Of a stretch of 64,000 bases of DNA, positions 46,363 through 57,118 are shown one piece after another. The notes under the pieces were generated by a model, which worked only from the letters and a program-made list of their open reading frames with translations, made no database searches and was not told the origin of the DNA. The position numbers and the translations under genes are program-made. Position 1 is the stretch's first letter; every line of letters starts with the position of its first letter. Source of the stretch: Ricinus communis (taxonomy: Eukaryota; Streptophyta; Magnoliopsida; Malpighiales; Euphorbiaceae); assembly GCF_019578655.1 (NCBI RefSeq), contig NC_063264.1:16356429-16420428 (forward strand). The letters run 5' to 3'.

Positions 46363-47914
46363 ACCCCGCAGAGAGACTTTACGGTTAAGAATTTTTTATT
46401 AGAGATTTATAATGAAAATGTCAGGGACCTGCTGAACTCAGAATCAGGTCGAAATCTCAAGCTTTTAGATGACTTTCTTCCTTTTTTTTTTTTTTCTGAA
46501 TCAGTAGATTTTCTAATAGGTGTTCTCTTGACTATATTTTGTGGTTCTCATATGCAGAAAGGTGCTGTGGTCGAGAAGTTGGTTGAAGAAACAACAACCG
46601 ATGATCAGCATTTGAGGCATCTTATAAGTATGTGTGACTAGTGAAGAACTGTATTTTTGCGTTGGCCTTTCTGAAATCACCCATGATTTTCAGAATTTTG
46701 TAGACCTTGCTGGAAGTGAAAGAGCTTCACAGACACATGCAGATGGGGCGAGGCTCAGAGAAGGCGATCATATCAATCTTAGTTTGATAACTCTCACAAC
46801 TATGATAAGAAAGCTCAGGTCAGACTTGAATATTATCATACTTTTTGATTATCAAGTTCTATATCATTCTTGCTTTTTTCTCCAACTTTTACATGTAGAA
46901 TATATCCTTCGTCATACCGATACTTGCATGTTGTAATGGATTCTAAGATAACACCTAAGTACTACTGTCAGAGCCATCTAAGCAAGTTCAATAAGTACTT
47001 GTCTGATTCCTGTTGACTACATACTGAATTTCTTTTTTCCTTGTAGTGTTGCGAAAAGAAGCGGTCATATACCCTACGGGGACTCCAGCTTCCCGGCAAG
47101 TTTTGGAAAATGAGATTGAAACAGAGCACCAGAAAATGAAGACTTTATTTCATATCCGGTGAGACCCAGCCAGAGTCTGTGAAAGAGACTTCTACAATAT
47201 GTGGAGACGTTTCATCAAAGGAAGGAACTCCAGGCTATCGTCATTCTATTTCTGTTAATACGAACAAAATGCAGAAGGTGGCTTAGAATGCAGCAGAGGA
47301 GAATGTGAGAAGCATAAGAGCTTATGTGACAGAATTGAAGGAACATGTTGCGAAACTGCAGTACCAAAAGCAGCTACTTGTTTGCTAGGTATAGTATTTG
47401 CAGTTCCTTCGGTTCTCTACTACTATATTGGCCTGTTATTTTCATTTGAATTTACGTAGTAACTTAGTATCAGGAAATTCATTTTCATATTCTTCATTTG
47501 TCTTCTCTATAGGTCATTGAGCTGGAAGCAAATGAAGCGGCATTTGGCAGAAATAGGCAATTCAAGCCCTGCTCCTCATGTTGGAGATGAGCTTACAATT
47601 TCTATCGTCAAGGTTTTTCTCTTTTTTTTAGCCTACGAACTTACACGAACTGACATTACTTGCGACTGTTAATATCCATTGAATGCTTAAACTAATTTTC
47701 TTTTATTTCTTGCTTAAACTAGCTCGAGCAATGAGACGTGAAAGAGAGTTTCTGGCAAAGAGTTTGACTTCACGTTTAAATGAAAGTGCTGAGATAGTGG
47801 TAAGGATTGTAGGATTATGTGAGAATTCCATTTGACCTAAATTTTGCACTACCAACAGATAACAGACCCTGGATTATGGGGTGGAACCCAATTTCAAACC
47901 TTCTACATTTCTGA
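46363..47914 (+). pseudogene. NACK/HINKEL-type kinesin (kinesin-7) pseudogene
   Basis: NACK kinesins drive cell-plate expansion at plant cytokinesis. Fragments appear in the right order: motor pieces LEIYNENVRDLLNSESGRNL (46,390-46,450), VVEKLVEETTTDDQHLRHLI (46,566-46,630), [20 protein letters not shown] (46,694-46,755) with HINLSL, and KRSGHIPYGDS (47,055). Next come stalk pieces RSIRAYVTELKEHVAKLQYQ (47,311-47,370) and VIELEANEAA (47,515). The tail follows with HLAEIGNSSPAP, ESAEIVVRIVGLCENS, and WNPISNLLHF plus stop at 47,912. Intron borders persist, so it is not a processed copy. The first part of the motor with the ATP-binding P-loop is absent. Stops, frameshifts and deletions, including much of the motor end and stalk, separate the pieces. 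Confidence 0.9.
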
Positions 47915-49590
47915 CAATTACATTTTTCATTTGTAAGTATTTCCTATTTCTGTACTTGTAAATGAATTTTAGAGGTTTTTTCTCCATGCATCATTTGTTT
48001 ATATCTCTACTTTTGCTCAAATTATGGTGTGACCAATGCGCATGGATATGGCAATCTTAATATTTTAATAACAAAAGAATTGATTTATCTTGTTTCCATA
48101 TGATCTATTATTTTCTCCGTTGATTGGTTGATCTTCCACTTGTGAATTGTAAAAATACCAAACAGTTTTAATCAATGTCTCCTTTTCTCCTTTCCTGTCA
48201 AGAATACCAACAATATTAGTAGACTTTACAAATTTCTACAAGTGTGACTCTGCAATAAAAACTAAGTTATACAATACTTTTATGTCTTTTTTAAGTCCTT
48301 TAATTGTCTGCATTCTTCCTTTATCACTTGTATCCATCATAATTAGATAAATTGGCTACTTTCGAGGCATTGTAGAAGAAAAACTGCTACTTCAGGACCC
48401 ATACCCACCGGTAATAGTAATAGGCTGTTTCTTTTCCAACATTATGTCTATTTTAAACTTATCATCTTTACTTCTTTCTTTTTATATTTCTTAACGAGTT
48501 CAAATTACATTACTGGATTATAATTGTCTGTAGTCTGAATTGAAACAAACATATGACTAGTAATTAAGAGTCCATTAGAATCTAATAAAATTTATTAAAG
48601 AAAATATGGCTTATAACTGAAGATAATTAAAATTTCCATTACAATAGTCATAATATTATAACACTTTATTTTGTTGGTTTAGCTTCTTTTATCGGTGGAA
48701 GTATTAAATTTAGTAGTTTATTAATTTATTACTGATTGTGCTACAGTTCAAATGCAAGTTTATTTTCTGTTATCTCTTTTCCAGTAGTTCTAATATTATT
48801 TTATAGTTGTTCTTAATTCGCTTTTAATTTCTTTTATTTTATAATTTATTTATTTATTTGCATTTTTATTTGTTAATGTCCTTTACTAATCTAAATTTTT
48901 TCATAATGACATATTCTACTTATCCGGTTTAGAGATCCTAAGCGATCTTCTTTAGACTTTTATGATTAGTTTTTAGTTAATTAATTAGTTCTTCTTATTT
49001 GATTGTTTTGAGGCTTTAAGTCATGGTTGTAATTAATTTTCCTTAATCGTCCTGATCTCCTTAACCCTTTTCTAGATTTCTTTTTTCTCCTTCCCCCCTT
49101 CTATGTATGTTCTTTTTATTGTTTTTAGGTTTTCACCACACATGTCTATAAGAGAATATAAAACCAACTTAGAATTTATGAGTGATCACCCCACATGCAT
49201 AACATAAGATGAATAAAGCTTACCAATGTAAGCTTCGTATGCCTCATAGTTCATTTTTAACATGCTAAACTAAAATGAGTTCGGCACCTAGATTTAGATA
49301 ATAAAATTATATTCTGATTTGGTCACCTTGCATGTAAAAGTTTTGAGTGCAACTTACCAATTAGGTTAGAATTATTTGCTCACATCACAGTAAATTAGAT
49401 AAAAAAATATTCATGCTTTAAAATAAGTAAAATTGACTAGATTAATGTAATTTGATTAAGCTAGAAAAAGATTCATTTACTTTAGTGGAATCTAAGTGAG
49501 CCTAGGCAGATAGGGATGCCTCTTCAAACCTTCTATGTGATATTGAAAAGGGGAATATTAGGCTCTTCACAAGGGATACAAAGCTGTGTA
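47915..49590. other. AT-rich intergenic sequence
   Basis: No gene recognised downstream of the kinesin relic up to the inverted repeat at 49,591. Confidence 0.5.
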
Positions 49591-50185
49591 TCCTTACTCT
49601 CTTATTTATGTCGATATTTTTGAGTGGCGACTCTACTTTTTCGATGATAACATGATAATTGTGGTCTTCTAGGTTCCCTAGAGCAAACGATTCATTTTGA
49701 AATGAGCCTAGTATGAAGAGCGGTTTCTCAACACAGTGACGTGGTTTAAAATCACTTGGGGCCTAAGTTTAAAAAATATTGGACTTATACATTCCTACTA
49801 TATGGCGAAGGGGATGGAAATTTTTTGAACTAACTAAAAAATACTCGGTATTAATTGGTAATTCATCTAATTAACTACTTTAATACATTTCTAATCATAA
49901 TCTAAAAATTCAATCCTACAATCCTATATAAGAAGATATACATTTCTTCTCCTACTAATTGAATTAATTAATGATTACTCTATTTCAAACTCACACAATG
50001 ATTAATCTTGACCCCGGCCTCGAGTGATTTACAATCTCCTCACTGTGTCGAGAAACTGTTCTTCATACTAAGCCAATTTCAAAAAGAGTCGTTCGTTCTA
50101 GAGATCTAGAATACAATGATCATGTAACCATAGAAAAAGTTAGAGTCGCCACCCGAAATGTCAGTACAAATAGGAGAGCGAGGAT
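49591..50185. repeat. Inverted repeat with about 150-bp arms
   Basis: Left arm 49,591-49,741 and right arm 50,036-50,185 are reverse complements with moderate divergence, sharing GAGTGGCGACTCTA/AGAGTCGCCACCC and TAGTATGAAGA/TCTTCATACTA. The spacer is about 295 bases and non-coding. A third partial copy of the right arm's beginning lies at 58,630-58,690. The GGCGACTC motif occurs in leaders of some plant gypsy elements. Confidence 0.75.
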
Positions 50186-50194
50186 GATGACTTA

Positions 50195-50985
50195 GTTCAT
50201 ATGCCTATTCTTCGCTAAAGAAAGCAGAGCTCTTGAAGCCTTTTCATATTAGAAATAGATCAAATCAACTAGGAACTTCTTCCTGTCATTCCAGAACCGA
50301 GTAGGCCTTTGTTGATCAAGATTAACTAAGACCTAACCTTCATGTTAAAAATGAACTCGAAGGTGTAATAGTCTCCAGCTTGATAAAACCAACAAATAAT
50401 TTTTGAGTAGTTCTCGCATTTTTTAGGTTGATTTTGCTCAGGGGAAGGTTATGGAGAAACCTAAAAAAGGCGCTTTAAGAAATACAGTTGATCGATAAGC
50501 GTGTCAACCAACCATTCCACAAAATACCAAGAGAAAATTAAAAATAAACCAAGGACCAACAACTATTTCTTTTAATCTCTGAGAGAGTCAAACGAGATAA
50601 TAGAAGTATTTTAATTTCTTTTCTAAACTAAAAACTCGTTCTCTAACTTCTAAATTTTTTCGAGATGACTTTTCATCATCAACCCAGATACGTTACAAAA
50701 GGAAAAGAGTCTACCAACTAGAATTTTCTTCGAGTGGAACATCTGCAAATTAGGAGGTTGAAGGGGCTTCCCTGAGCACTGAAGATTCTTCATTCTCTGA
50801 ATAATGGCACCACAACCACCCACTCAAAAACTTCAGAACAACAATTCTAAACAGGAAAAAGGAACTAAAAAGGCACTCTTGAACAAAGAACCTAAAAGAC
50901 AAACACTAAATATGCATTCCACTCAGAAACGAGAGACGAGAGAGAGAGTAAATGTATTTCATGCTCTCGGAGTTTAGTAAATGTA
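50195..50985 (-). repeat. Dispersed repeat copy 2, LINE ORF1-like (partner 39,716-40,508)
   Basis: Same sequence and orientation as copy 1, sharing for example GCGTGTCAACCA and CATTCTCTGAATAAT. It starts ten bases after the inverted repeat. Frames are broken by stops. Confidence 0.6.
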
Positions 50986-53881
50986 TTTCAGCTTTTTAAA
51001 TATTAAGATCCATTGAGCCAAGAAATTAATCTTAGGGTGATTTGGACCCGGCCAACAAATTCAAAGGGCAAATTGCTACTTAAATCGTATAAGAATCAAA
51101 GTCAGCTACCTCTTTTAATTAAATCCTTTAACTGGTTTGACTTACAGGAAGAAGAGACGAAAAGAGATTCTTCCTCCATCATACTAACTAATAGATTAGT
51201 TCTAATTATACAATAATTTCTAATCTTAAAAAATAATATGTTAATTATATTTTTAAAATTAATTTTACATTTAATTGATAAATTAAGAAATAAAAATTTT
51301 AATAAATATATATATTTTTGACACATAAATATTATACTAATATATAATTTTTATATTTATTCTATATTTAATATATAGACAACTGAAAACCGAATTAAAT
51401 TTCTGTTAGGTTTGGCTTTTCGGTTCAAATAGGATAGTGCATACCCCTAGTAATTACCCTCTTTCTTATCTTTACAAATTTTATAAAGTGCTAATAGATC
51501 TGATTGCTTGGTTTTTGGATTTATGCTTGGTTCATCCTAATTCTTTTTTCTTGTTTTCATTGGTGAATGTAATTATCCATTTTTTCTTTATAGATCTTGA
51601 TTAAATGCTAATGAATTTAATTGCTTGGTTTGATTTTTTATCTTTTAGAAATTAATGCCTTTAGTGATTGGTAATTTGAGTTTCTTTTATCACAAAAGAA
51701 CTCCCAATTGGTTTTAATATGCTCGAAAAATTCTTTGAGTCCATTCCTTCTACTACTATTGAAGAGATTAACTTCCTTCTTTCTATTTTGTTAATAGTTT
51801 CCTTAATTATATATATATTCTTGCTGATAATGTAAAATAGTTGCAATAAGAAAAAAAGAGAAGTGTATGTGTTATTTAAGAGTTTAAAAACCGAGAAGGT
51901 AAGGATAATATAAAATGAAAGAATGGGAGGAGGAGACTAAGAGAAAAATTTGGTCATTTTTCTAGACATTAAGATCTGAACTCTATGTCATGCTCCCTAT
52001 CTTTTTTCTTTTTTTGCTTTGTTGTTATCGTTTTAGTTACAGTTATTATAATGATAGTAAACACTCATTATCTACTTATAATATACTCGAAAAATACTAT
52101 ATACTTTTAACTGTATTTTCTATTATAATTCTAGTATTATTCTTATGTTTGCTTATATAGCTTAGCAAATTCTAATTATTGGTTAAAAATTAGAGCAAAA
52201 AGTTCATTTTTTTTTCTTTTCTATTCATGTGATATGATTATATTAGATCATGTTAATCATGCATAGGAAAAATAGAATTTTGGATTCTAAAGAAGCAAAA
52301 CGTACATCTTATTAGATTTTTTTATTAAATCTTTTCTTAGTTTCTTTTTGCTTTTACTAGTTTTACATATGTACGGTTCTTTTTTATGGGGAAAAATCAT
52401 CTTGTGTAACTTTTTTTTTTTAAATAAAACCTTATTAACATCGTAAGAGGCTTAAGATCATGTTGTTCTCTTATGCAAAATTCAAGGAAGATGAAGATTT
52501 TTGATAGTGAGTATAAATCATGTGGCAAGCTTAATGAAATGGATAAAACAAAAAAGATTTGGAGGAGAACTTGATGTGATCGTCATGTGGTTTTTTTATT
52601 GACACATTATATATGATGAACAAGTAGTTCTATGATATTATTAATAGGTATAATAATAGGACTATTCACTTTAATACTAAGTAAGTATTATTTTTTCATA
52701 GATATGTTTTCAGCTGTAAATTTTATTTATTTGGATTTGTTATGAATGAATTATTATTGCTTCAGTTTGAATGTATAAGTGTTAGTCTTTTTCTATCAAA
52801 GGAATTTTGTATACTCACATATACTTATAATATACTTTAATGATACCCTTTGTATACTCAAAATAAACTTAGTGTAAACTATATATACTCATAATATACT
52901 TAGAATGTTTATTACATCAAAATTTACATACCTCATGTTTTCTTTTCAATATCTATTGTGGTGAAGAAAAGTAGGAATTATGTCCATATAAATTCTTAAA
53001 GAAATATAAAAGATGGTTCTAAAATTTGAATGGAGAAAACTCAGTAACAATTAGAGTATCACATGCCTAAAGTAAACTCATTATATACTTACTATACATT
53101 TTTTACTGTATTCATACAAGTCAATAATAACAATAGTAAAAAAATCTGATTCTTTCAACACGTGCATTTTATCAAATATCTAAATTACAATATTTGATTC
53201 AACAAAAAACCAATTACATTTCCCTAATTTAATATTTTATTTGGTAATTTTGAAATAAATATAATAAGAAAAATTTAGTAAGAATCATAGTATAATATAT
53301 CTGAAATACACTCTCTGCATACTTAGTATATACTGTTTTCTATATATCTTAAAGTTTTATTGGCAAAATTGATTACACATCTTAAGGGATAGCATATGAC
53401 TCGTAAATAAAAGAAAAAATAGAAGTAATCTTTATTCTTAATTTTCTAATTCGTTTAACATTTTCCTAGAATAAAAATAATTCAGCAAAAGTTTAAGCTA
53501 ATTAATTTATATTTTCTAACAAAGCTCATTCAATAAATAATAAATATTATTATTATTGTCTGTCTCATTTTTTGTAGGTTCATATACTAAAAACATGACA
53601 AATAATGAGAGTAAATAAAAAGAAAAGCTCTTCAATACCTTAAAAAAATGAAAGAAAGTTCACTAATAGCCAAAAAAGAAAATAGTAATTATCCCAAACT
53701 TTAACCCTATATTAAACCCCATGCTCATTTCTTGCATTTTCACACAGCAACCAAGAATGTGACAATGATATCTATAAGAGCAAATAAAAGGAAAGATCAC
53801 CAAAAACTAAAAGAGAAAAAAGAAAAGAAAAGCTCACCAAAATATTGACACCGTAAAAGATAATAGTTATTATCCCAAACT
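50986..53881. other. AT-rich sequence with dispersed TATACTTA motifs
   Basis: No gene recognised. Short variants of TATACTTATAATATACT recur at about 52,070, 52,815, 52,880, 53,085 and 53,320, suggesting a decayed subrepeat family. Confidence 0.5.
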
Positions 53882-54292
53882 TTAACCCACTGTTACTTGA
53901 AAGAAACATGTTAAATCACTCTTTCTTTCTTGTGCTCTAGCTATCTCTTTCTCTTCCTCAATATCTACTGTATGGAGCTTGATAGAAAGTTGAGGAAGAA
54001 TTTCCTTACCTTTCAAGTCTTCTTTTAAAGATCTATAAAAATTCATCAGATCTTTAAAAACGTTGATTGAATAAAATTCAGCGAGTAAATAAAATGTTGG
54101 TCTTAATAGTTGAAGAAGATGATGTAGTTGGCCACAATGTGTAAAGAAGGTAATAATAGAAAAGAAACGAATAGTTTGGCGTGAATTAGAAAAATGCAAA
54201 AGAGAGATTACTGTAAAGAAGGTAATAATGAGTATGAAATGTAATAAGGTAGCATTAGAAGATGGAGGCAATTTGGAGAAAGCTAAGAGCAC
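53882..54292 (-). CDS. Hypothetical open frame, 136 codons, weak
   Basis: The longest open frame in this AT-rich stretch. The N-terminal half is Phe/Ile/Leu-rich with repeated ITFFT and could form one or two membrane segments; the C-terminal half is charged (KEDLKGKE, DIEEEKEIARAQERK). Part of the N-terminal half looks internally repeated (IITFFTVISLLHF and IITFFTHC). I recognise no family. The frame may be chance or part of an unidentified transposon, and codon use does not stand out. Confidence 0.2.
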   Translation of the reverse strand: MLLAFSKLPPSSNATLLHFILIITFFTVISLLHFSNSRQTIRFFSIITFFTHCGQLHHLLQLLRPTFYLLAEFYSINVFKDLMNFYRSLKEDLKGKEILPQLSIKLHTVDIEEEKEIARAQERKSDLTCFFQVTVG

Positions 54293-54509
54293 GCGTCTTT
54301 TTATGGATTAAGTGTATAAAAGTTAAATTATTATTTTTAGAGTAATTTTGAAAGATTTTGAAGATAGAAGTAAAGAATTTAATTAGGTTAGTTTTTTTTA
54401 GGTATTTGTATAAGATTTTTTTTTTTGAATAAGCTTCTTGATATCTTATCTTAATGGCCTTAAAAACTACTTTAGTATCGAAACGAGTCATATCTATAGT
54501 TGTCCAAGA

Positions 54510-54884
54510 CACATGTACCCCGTACCTTAGAGTGTTGTCATTCTAGAAGCCTGTCATAAGCTGCTCCTTATCCAAGCATCCTATCCTCGCCCTGGCGTCC
54601 ACTTTCGCCCTCATCGGATCGCTTCTCTAGGCTTATTCACAAAAAAAAATACTATATGCCTATAAATGAAAGTGCGTCAAATAACAAAGTACGTATTTAT
54701 ACTTTCCCCTAATTGTTATAGCCACTATTTTTGTGTGTTGTTAAAACCAATTAAAAAAAGTCACACAAGAGCAGCAAAAGTACGAAAAATAACTCCCACA
54801 AATAAAAAGAACTAGTCTAAATTAGAGAAAAAAATAGTTGTCTATGCATCTAAATAAAAGGATCTAATAATAATCAATCTTTAA
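54510..54884 (+). repeat. Dispersed repeat (partner 41,733-42,084)
   Basis: Close copy of the 41.7-kb repeat in the same orientation, with a small insertion around 54,650-54,690. It abuts the Athila-like relic on the right. Confidence 0.82.
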
Positions 54885-55566
54885 CACGGCAGGGCTGATG
54901 TGTAAAATACCATCAACCGTTTTCCAAGGATAATGGACCAACAAAGAAAAGTGACTACAATTCTATAAATCAAGTCATCAATCAGCTCAAAAATAGCATA
55001 CTTAAGTGCATAAAGACACAGTGTCCTAACATCCCCTAAAAATACACAACACCTAGCGATAGCAATTTTAGATATGTCTAGAAACCATATGAGAGAGTAG
55101 GATTAAAGGTTTACCCACAACCACCCCACACTTGAAGAACACACTGTCCTCAGTGTAAAATATTATGGATACACCGCATGGGATGCTCAACTAAGAGAAC
55201 AAAGGAAATACAATCCAAGTGCATGACATGTATGAAAAATAAGGTAAATAATTGTAGAAAAATAAAAATATCTAGGGGACTGCCCTGATCATCCATCGAG
55301 GCTGATGTAGTGGAAATTCAGTGCCTCCTCGGTAGAATCTGAAAACAATAAAATAAAGAAATAAAATAGAAAATGAAATAAAAATTAAATAGAATATGAA
55401 AACTAAAACTAATAAAATGTTTCAAAATAAAAGGTTAAAATATTAGAAATTAAAGATAAAAATTGGGGTGCCTCCTAAAAGCGCTTCTTTTTGATGTGAT
55501 GAGTCTTCTTAGCTGGACTCATGGTGAAAAGAAAATGGTGGGGATCGATGACCATCCATCCTTCTT

Positions 55567-56984
55567 CTAAGCAAATGGCTTCAAGTATCTGCTTAGAGGG
55601 ATAATCATCAATTTTCTCTTTCCGACTATCAAGCAAGCTGCCAGTATGATGGGCAAAACTCGCTCCTCATATAATTGCACGTAGTCATGATGCTCTAGGG
55701 ACTCTTCCAATTTGAAAGCTGAAGTTTCACCAATTGGAAGGATCGACGGTTGGGCAATTTCTTCAAGAACGTCAATGGTTTTCTCCAGTCCTTGTCTTGG
55801 TTCACTTGCTAGAAGAAACTCGAGCTCCTCCAAAACTTCTTCATTGGATAACTCGTGCTCATCTTCCATCATCGAAGGGACTTGTGGAAAATCCACTAAA
55901 AATTCCTGTAACTGCAACTCAGCATCATCAACTGTACATTCCTGTTGATAGTCTTTCAGAGGAATCATGTTCGCCTCTTCCTTTTATGGTTCCATCTCCA
56001 TGTTCAAGAAAACATCCTGCACAGAAGCATCATCGTCAAACATAGTAGATAAACTAGAAAAATTCTCACCTGAACGCAAAGTGATGGCGCTCAAATGTTC
56101 CTCGGATTCAGTAGCGTTTGATGGAGTTCCCCATTGTTCTGTCACTAGTAACTTAAAGATCAAGCCTACTTGATCCTCTATGTTCTCAATTGAGGCTTGT
56201 TGACTTTTATGTATCCTCTTTGTTTGTTGGAATCTATCATCAAGACTTGCAATGAACCTTATCATCAGCTCCTCTGACACTAACTCTTCATCTTGAGTTG
56301 ATGGTGCAAGATTAGGCTGCTGATGTAGTTGCTGAAATCCTAGTGGTTCTTGGCTATCTAAGCTCCATCCAAAGGGTGAATGAGTGCTTCATTCTTGATT
56401 GTAGGTGCTTTCATACAAGTTATTTAGCCAGCTTCCGGTATAATTCACCTGTTCAAAGTTATAAGAACAGGTCCCGTATTAGGTGAAGGGAAGCTTTCAG
56501 TCTGTACTGGTTAGAATAAACAGATCAGTCTTAATTATGGCACCAAGAAGCATGGAGTGAAAAGAAGCCGAAGCAGGGGAAGATTGGTTCTGGACTCTAC
56601 AGACTTGATTGACAGGCTTAGACCTTGCATATACTACTTCTCAGGCAAGTTAGAGGATCCCTTCCGTTGGATTGGGCTTGTCAGGGTACGGCCTCTGGCG
56701 GCTTAACAGCTTCCGGTATAATTCACATGTTCAAAGTTATAAGAACAATGAGCAACATCACTATACAATGGACAATCATTACTCAAATGTAGACCACAAT
56801 GGATTTCACAAAAATCTTGAGATGAAAGGATGGGAGTGGAGAGTTGATCGGTAGCCCTGCAAAACAATTCCATTCGAGCTTCTAAAGATGCACGGGTATC
56901 CCAATTTTTAGCACTCTCTTGGTTCCTGATCCCATTTTTCAACGTGTCATTCAAAGAGTTTAACATTTAACCTCCTTATCATCC
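55567..56984 (-). pseudogene. Athila/Tat-like gag and post-gag region
   Basis: Read leftwards: a frame at 56,966-56,703 with LEARMELFCRATDQL and a degenerate knuckle-like FCEIHCG..HLSNDCP; a broken section; then 56,280-55,984 with coiled EELMIRFIASLDDRF and SAITLRSGENF; then an acidic frame at 55,968-55,567 ending near LPIILAACL. The AITLRSG motif marks the gag-protease boundary in Athila/Tat elements, and the order fits. A stop at about 55,985 separates the last two frames. The knuckle motif is imperfect. Confidence 0.72.
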
Positions 56985-57095
56985 ACTACCTGAATCATAA
57001 ACTTAACTAAATATATATGTACAAAGAAAACAGAAATAAATAAAAAAAATGGCCAAATTAACAAATAATAAATTTTGCTCTAGTTTTCAAACATT

Positions 57096-57112
57096 CCCCG
57101 GCAACAGCGCCA
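57096..57112 (-). other. Primer binding site, tRNA-Asp
   Basis: The plus strand reads CCCCGGCAACAGCGCCA, 16 of 17 bases of the 3' end of plant tRNA-Asp(GUC) with CCA. The minus strand is therefore a primer site (TGGCGCTGTTGCCGGGG), six bases from the LTR edge. This primer is typical of Athila and related Tat-type elements. Confidence 0.92.
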
Positions 57113-57118
57113 AAAACT

